Of a stretch of DNA of 64,000 nucleotides, positions 59,426 to 64,000 are shown one piece after another. The stretch covers positions 654,191 to 718,190 of the forward strand of contig VWZW01007303.1 in assembly GCA_013397115.1 (NCBI GenBank). Direction: 5' to 3'. A program made the translations under genes and the position numbers. Below the pieces are notes generated by a model, which was given only the letters and a program-made list of their open reading frames with translations, made no database searches and had not been told where the DNA came from. Within the stretch, counting starts at the first letter, position 1. The number at the start of each line of letters is the position of its first letter. This stretch comes from Edolisoma coerulescens. Lineage: Eukaryota > Chordata > Aves > Passeriformes > Campephagidae.

Positions 59426-61900
59426 TCAGTAGAAGGAGTACTGGTTTTCCACCGCCCGGGTCCGGCTCCGGGCACTGTCAGCCTCGTGGTAGTCCTCGGC
59501 ACTGGCGGCAGGGGGCTCCGGCCGGCGCTCGGCGCTGTCGCTGCGGCTCCGGGGGCCCAGGGCACCCTCCAGGCGGTGGTAGGGTGCGGGGACCGGGACA
59601 CTGGGGGCCGCGGCCACCCCGTCACCGGGTGGTGGGACCGGCGGGCCCGTGGGTGCTGTGCTGCAGAAGTAGTGTGGAGGTGGCAGGTCGACCCGGCAGC
59701 CCGGTGGCTGCGACACGAGGGGTGGCGGGGGGCCGGTGTCTGCAAGGGAAACAGGAGCTTGTCCCCTCCAGTGCTGCCTGGGGCTTGGCCCCTTCCCTCT
59801 CCCTCGCTGGGACCTTCCCACGTTCCCTCTCCATCCCTGATCCTGTTCTTCTCCAACCCTCCTTCCCACTCTCTTCCAGCATAGCAGGATGCTCCAAGCC
59901 TTGCAGACCCCTCTGCTCCTCCTCCTTGCCTGAGCCAGGGGACTGACACCCACAGCCAGGGACAGGGGGTCACACCCACACAGCCCTGCTGCTGCGCGGT
60001 CCTCAATGCCCACCTTCAGTGGGTGACACCCACCTTGGTGCATCTCCATGGCCCCACACATCAGCAGGGCACTGCTTTAGGGAGGGAATCCCATGGATCT
60101 GTCCCCTTTTAGGTCCACGCAAGATCCCAGCCCACTCCTCACACCCAGCCCTCCCCGTGCAGCCTTGCCCAGCCCTGGCACCTACCGGGCTGTGGGCTCT
60201 GGGCCACCACGTAGCTGCGGAGGGTGATGTCGGCCGCGCCGCCCGACTCCAGCGGGATGGGATGTGTGTGGAAGTGGCGCAGCATGTCAAAGATGGTCTG
60301 GAACCAGAGGTGCTGCACGTGGCACTGCCCGCTCTCGTTCAGCGACAGGCGCAGGTGCTGCAAGGGCAGGGGGCAGCGGGTGAGCTGGGGGTCGTGAGGG
60401 TGAGACCCACCCGTGCAATCGGCAGGAGCCACCTCCATCAGCCAAGGGAGGCTTGCTCCTAACACAGGATTGCTATGTTTACCCTGCTGCAGGGTGTTTC
60501 CTGTAAAACCCACTTGCTGCAGCCCCAGGAGAAGTTTGGCCCCTCCTGGGGATGAACACCATAAAGAAACACACCAGAAGGGTGTCTGGGTACAACCAGC
60601 TCTGATCCCGGGGTCACAGACAGCCTGGGGAAGCCTCTAGCCCACCTGAACTACTTCTTGCAAGGTGACAAAAACAGGCAATCTCTTTGCTAGAAAAGAG
60701 ACCCAGCAAAAAACTACTCGTGGTTGGTTTTTCATAGTGCATCTGTGTACTTTGGGACACTGAACAGACAAGGAGAGGGCAGGGGAAGGTGTGCCAGGCT
60801 GCACTGAGCCCCCACAGGGTATTTAACCTTATGATCGCATGGCAGGCACTGATCCAGTTGGGAAAGTGTAGAAGGGGCTGGGCAGGGTGCAGAGGCCTCT
60901 TGGGGCACAAGGGCAGGTGGTCCTGAGGGATGCCTTGCCGGGGTGCAGCTCCCTGCAGAGCTGTGTGTTTGGGGTCACCCACAGAGCAAGAAGGAACCCG
61001 AGGTGCTGGGCAGGGCTGGCACGAACATTCACGGAGAAGCAGAGGACACAGAGAAGCAAAGGACACAGAGAAGCAGAGGACACAGAGAAGCAGAGGACAC
61101 AGAGAAGCAGAGGACACCCACCTTGGCTTTCCCCTGGAAGTTGAAGGTCAGCACGTACTCCCCCGGCCGCGTCTCGCTCTGCCGGATGACGAACAATCCG
61201 TGACTCCGGGCGCCCCCGAAGAGCACCAGCTGGGCCGCCTTGATCCGTGACAGAGTCCCGTGGAACCAGGGGAAGTCAGAGAGGTTGATCTCCGCCTCGG
61301 CCTCGCTGTCCTCCCCTGCCCGCAGGGACAGCAGGTTTTTAGGGAGCACCCGGACATCACCCCCTCTCCTCCCGCCCCCTCCTCCTCTCCCTCCGTGCAC
61401 CCTCCAGAGCGAGATGCTGGGGCTGCATCCTGCATCCCAGTACCTGTGAGATGCCCACCAGTGGTGGGGGAGGATTCCAGCGTCTGCAGGAAGCTTTCCA
61501 GTGGGACGTGGGTGAGGAGCTCCCCCAGGGAGTCCCTGCCCCGGCCGTGGGGCACAGGGACAGCGGTGGCCGTGGCGGTGCTGTGAGCGCTGGGCAGGGC
61601 ACATCTGTCCGGTGGCCTGGGTACATCTGCAAAGGGAAATTGCAGAGGGATGAGCTCATGGCTCATCACCCACCACCACTGGGCAAAGCTGGGGCTGTCC
61701 TGCTCTGAAGGCAACTGTGTTGGATACTCCTGGATCTTAGAGACACCTGAGGGTTAGGTTATGGCTCTGAGGGACTCCCAGACTTTCCCAGATGTAGTTC
61801 CTTACCGTCAGCCAGGAACTCGCAGCTGGAGGAGGTTGTCCTGCCTGGCAGACAGGCTCCCTGTGCACAGGACACCAGCTCAATGTCATCCCCACTGTCC
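59426..61900 (-). CDS. SH2B2: SH2B adaptor protein 2 (APS), last five coding exons, 5' truncated
   Basis: Adaptor recruited to the activated insulin receptor, Kit and JAK2; it brings CBL to the insulin receptor. Exons in gene order: 61806-61900, 61444-61626, 61122-61315, 60186-60357, 59426-59739, all in phase to TGA. The first visible exon (DSGDDIELVSCAQG) is the end of the PH region. Next come a Ser/Thr/Pro-rich linker with LESFLQTLESS and the SH2 domain: FPWFHGTLSR, FVIRQSE with the phosphotyrosine-binding Arg, GEYVLTFNFQGKAK, then RLSLNESGQCHVQHLWFQTI. A Pro-rich C-terminus ends RAVENQYSFY, the CBL TKB-binding tyrosine motif typical of this family member. The dimerisation domain and most of the PH domain lie beyond the window; I found none of their exons in 61901-64000. 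SH2B1 or SH2B3 are less likely given the tail and the PRKRIP1 neighbour. Confidence 0.94.
61036..61118 (-). repeat. 17-bp tandem repeat directly at an SH2B2 splice donor
   Basis: Five units (last one partial) of gaagcagaggacacaga, copy 2 with one A for G. On the gene strand the array starts at intron position +4 after the exon ending at 61122 and is pyrimidine rich. Confidence 0.9.
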
Positions 61901-64000
61901 CTGGAGGAGAGCACAGACAGAGACACACACATGTGGCACCTCCACTCACTGGTGTGGAATGGGGACTCGGCCAAACAAAATTCCAGTGTCATCCAAGAGC
62001 ACATCCTGATGCTCCTTAATTCCTCCCAAGGGGTTGCCACGGCACCAGGAGCACGGAGAGGCAGAGCAGCCACCAAACAAGATGGCTTTTTGGGGGTGAG
62101 AAACCAGTGTGGGAGGGAGTAAACCCTTGAAAGCCCACACTGCATGGGTCATGCAGGGTTGGTTCCAGCTGCAGGATTTTGCTGCAGCCTCGTGGGTTTG
62201 GAAGGAAAGCTGTTACCTTGACTCTCAGCGCTTTGCTTTGCACCCACACACCCTCCCACCACCAACTCCCACCCGAGGGTGCTTTCACTTTCACCCTCTG
62301 CAAAGGGAATTACCGACCCACGGGAATTACATCCCAAAAAGACACGAAAAAACCAAGCCAGGAGGCCTGGAGCAAAAGAGTGAGTGGGAATAGAGCAAGG
62401 GATTGGAACAGAGCATCCCTGCTGCCAACCCTCCCTGTGCACTTCAGCACCCTTCTTGCACAAGCACCCGACTTGCTCCACATCCTATTTTTATCCCAGC
62501 CACCGGCAAGAGTCCGGAGCTGCCCACACCACTCGGCTGCTCTTGCTTCACACGGGCCACGTGGGCACAGGCAGCGGGGAAGCGGCTGTGTCGGTGGCAG
62601 CAGCTCCCTGTGAGCTGCTGAATTATTTAGTGGCCAGTAAGTGAATCAGCCACTGGGAGTCATTCAGCTGCAGCCAGTTAAAAACAAGAAGGGAGGAAGG
62701 AAACCAAAACCAACAGCGCTCTGCAGAAAAGCCGTCGCCGGGCGCTCATGCAGCGGCTCCAGCACGCAGCCCTTGGCAAAAGCATCGGGAGCTGATTGAG
62801 AATCCGCTCTTGGCACCGAGCGTGTGTGGCGGTGTATTAAACAGCTCATTATTATTTGCTCTGGAGTTCATTATTATTTGCTTTGCAGTCACGTCCGGAG
62901 GCCAAAGCGGGCCGGCGCTGGGTGCTAAGCAAACAGAAAGGGCTGGGAGGCTGCCAGGGGCAGAGCGAGGGGCTGGCGCAGGGATGCCGGCGGCTCCTGC
63001 GGTGGCTCGAGGGGAGCACGGCCGTGGTGCTCAGCTCCAGCTGGAAAACCAGCACTGAAACATGGAGTGAGGAAAAAAAGGCCTTTTCCCAGCCTCGCAT
63101 CAGCAGCCCAGCCTCAGCATTGCTTCTTGAATTACAGAATCACAGAATGGTGTGGGTTGGAAGGGAATTTACAGCTCATCCCGTTCCACCCCCCTACCAT
63201 GGATGGGCAGGGACACCTTCCACTAGCCCAGGTTGCTCTAAGCCCTATCCAACCTGGCCTTGGACATTTCCAGGGATGGGGCAGCCAGAGCTTCTCTGGG
63301 CAATTCATGGCAAGGAATTACAGATTTCAGAAGACAGCAAAGGGATCAAAGATCTGGAGTGCACCAGTGCATCCTCCCTGTGAGATGCAGCTTCCATGGT
63401 GATCAACCAAATGCCTCTCTCTAGCAGGAGGGGGCAAAGGCAGCCTGGAGGGAGCAGGAGCCTCTACAAGCCTCTGTTCCAGGTTTGCATGAGGTTTTCA
63501 TCCCTAGAAGCATATGCACCTGGTTTTTCCAAAACTGTGCCAAGAAGGGCAGTGCCAGGGTTTCCCCGGAGGCTGGGCCTGTCTGAGCCAGCTGAAGGGC
63601 AGCAGCACCAGGCACACAAACCTCCCTAACACAACTTGCTGCATGTGTTGATGAAACAGCAGATGAGAAGTTTTGGCTGAGTTGTGACTCCAATGACAAC
63701 ATCGATGCCACTGTGACAGAAATACAAATAAATCAATTCAACCAGCAGAATCTTAACTATATCATGGATGCTAAGCTGGAAAAAACCACAGAAAATAGCT
63801 CAAATATAGTATAAAAGCTTCAGAAGGTGGGTGTTAGGAACTTCCTGCTTTGAGGCTGTGTTCCGAGGTCACCTGCCTCTGCCAGGCAGAGGGGATGTGG
63901 GGCAGAGAAGGGTGAACAGGCAGCCAGTGCTCTGCACCCCTGGCAGACACAGGCTGCCAACTCTGCCCCCAGACCTCTGCTGGTGTGAGTTGGGCACTTC
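61901..64000 (-). other. SH2B2 intron, to window edge
   Basis: No coding exon of SH2B2 or another gene recognised. Contains one CR1 tail. Confidence 0.55.
63130..63330 (-). mobile_element. CR1 LINE 3' fragment
   Basis: Minus orientation: cagaatcacagaatggtgtg, gggttggaagggaatttaca, ccatggatgggcagggacac, tccaacctggccttggacat, cagggatggggcagccagag. Confidence 0.9.

Noticed and set aside
59110..60006. 298-codon minus-strand frame over the SH2B2 last exon
   Set aside because: Shifted frame in GC-rich coding sequence. The in-phase frame ends in the SH2B2 motif NQYSFY.
61901..64000. N-terminal or PH-domain exons of SH2B2
   Set aside because: Minus-strand frames here lack PH or dimerisation motifs and sound splice borders; these exons probably lie beyond the window.
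1..64000. CRISPR arrays, prokaryotic operons, tRNA or rRNA genes
   Set aside because: Tandem arrays here lack unique spacers, all genes are split vertebrate genes, and I recognised no tRNA or rRNA sequence.

Overview
This is nuclear DNA from a bird, most likely a passerine. The evidence is split vertebrate genes with canonical GT-AG introns, repeated CR1 LINE 3' ends in both orientations, an LTR of avian endogenous-retrovirus style, and very GC-rich promoters with assembly gaps. The gene order and orientations, RASA4(+) POLR2J(+) LRWD1(-) ALKBH4(+) ORAI2(-) PRKRIP1(-) SH2B2(-), are, as I recall, those of human 7q22.1 read from the other end, a block I expect on chicken chromosome 19. No bacterial, phage or CRISPR content is present. 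Exon joins were read by eye from splice sites, and reading phase is kept from start to stop in every gene that has both ends visible.

Region by region. 1-3169 holds the 3' half of RASA4, with tiny GC-rich introns. 3300-3870 is a degenerate GC-rich tandem repeat. 3951-5091 is complete POLR2J, and base composition falls sharply after its second exon. 5715-19365 is complete LRWD1 (15 coding exons, 750 codons), tail to tail with POLR2J. A 371-base gap at 20862-21232 sits in the head-to-head LRWD1/ALKBH4 promoter and apparently holds ALKBH4 exon 1; ALKBH4 exons 2-3 follow at 21770-23038. 23.2-30.5 kb is intergenic DNA plus the ORAI2 3' UTR. ORAI2 coding exons lie at 30501-31046 and 36439-36666, and its CpG-island promoter at about 41.3-41.8 kb is preceded by a minisatellite. 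PRKRIP1 occupies 44863 to about 52825; its start codon is not readable because of a single N that must hide missing sequence, and its first intron carries a 14-copy minisatellite. 52.86-53.95 kb is a pile-up of CR1 fragments. The last five coding exons of SH2B2 lie at 59426-61900; its PH and N-terminal exons are outside the window.

The genes are housekeeping or signalling genes held together by ancient synteny, not a functional cluster: Ras inactivation (RASA4), transcription (POLR2J), replication-origin and heterochromatin binding (LRWD1), demethylation (ALKBH4), store-operated calcium entry (ORAI2), a splicing/PKR-associated protein (PRKRIP1) and insulin/Kit receptor adaptor (SH2B2). I found no new biological system. 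The points most worth following are the hidden PRKRIP1 and ALKBH4 5' ends, an N-glycosylation sequon in the extracellular loop of ORAI2, three promoter-proximal GC-rich minisatellites, a 17-bp array starting at intron position +4 of SH2B2, and paired CACGTGAC boxes in the ORAI2 CpG island.
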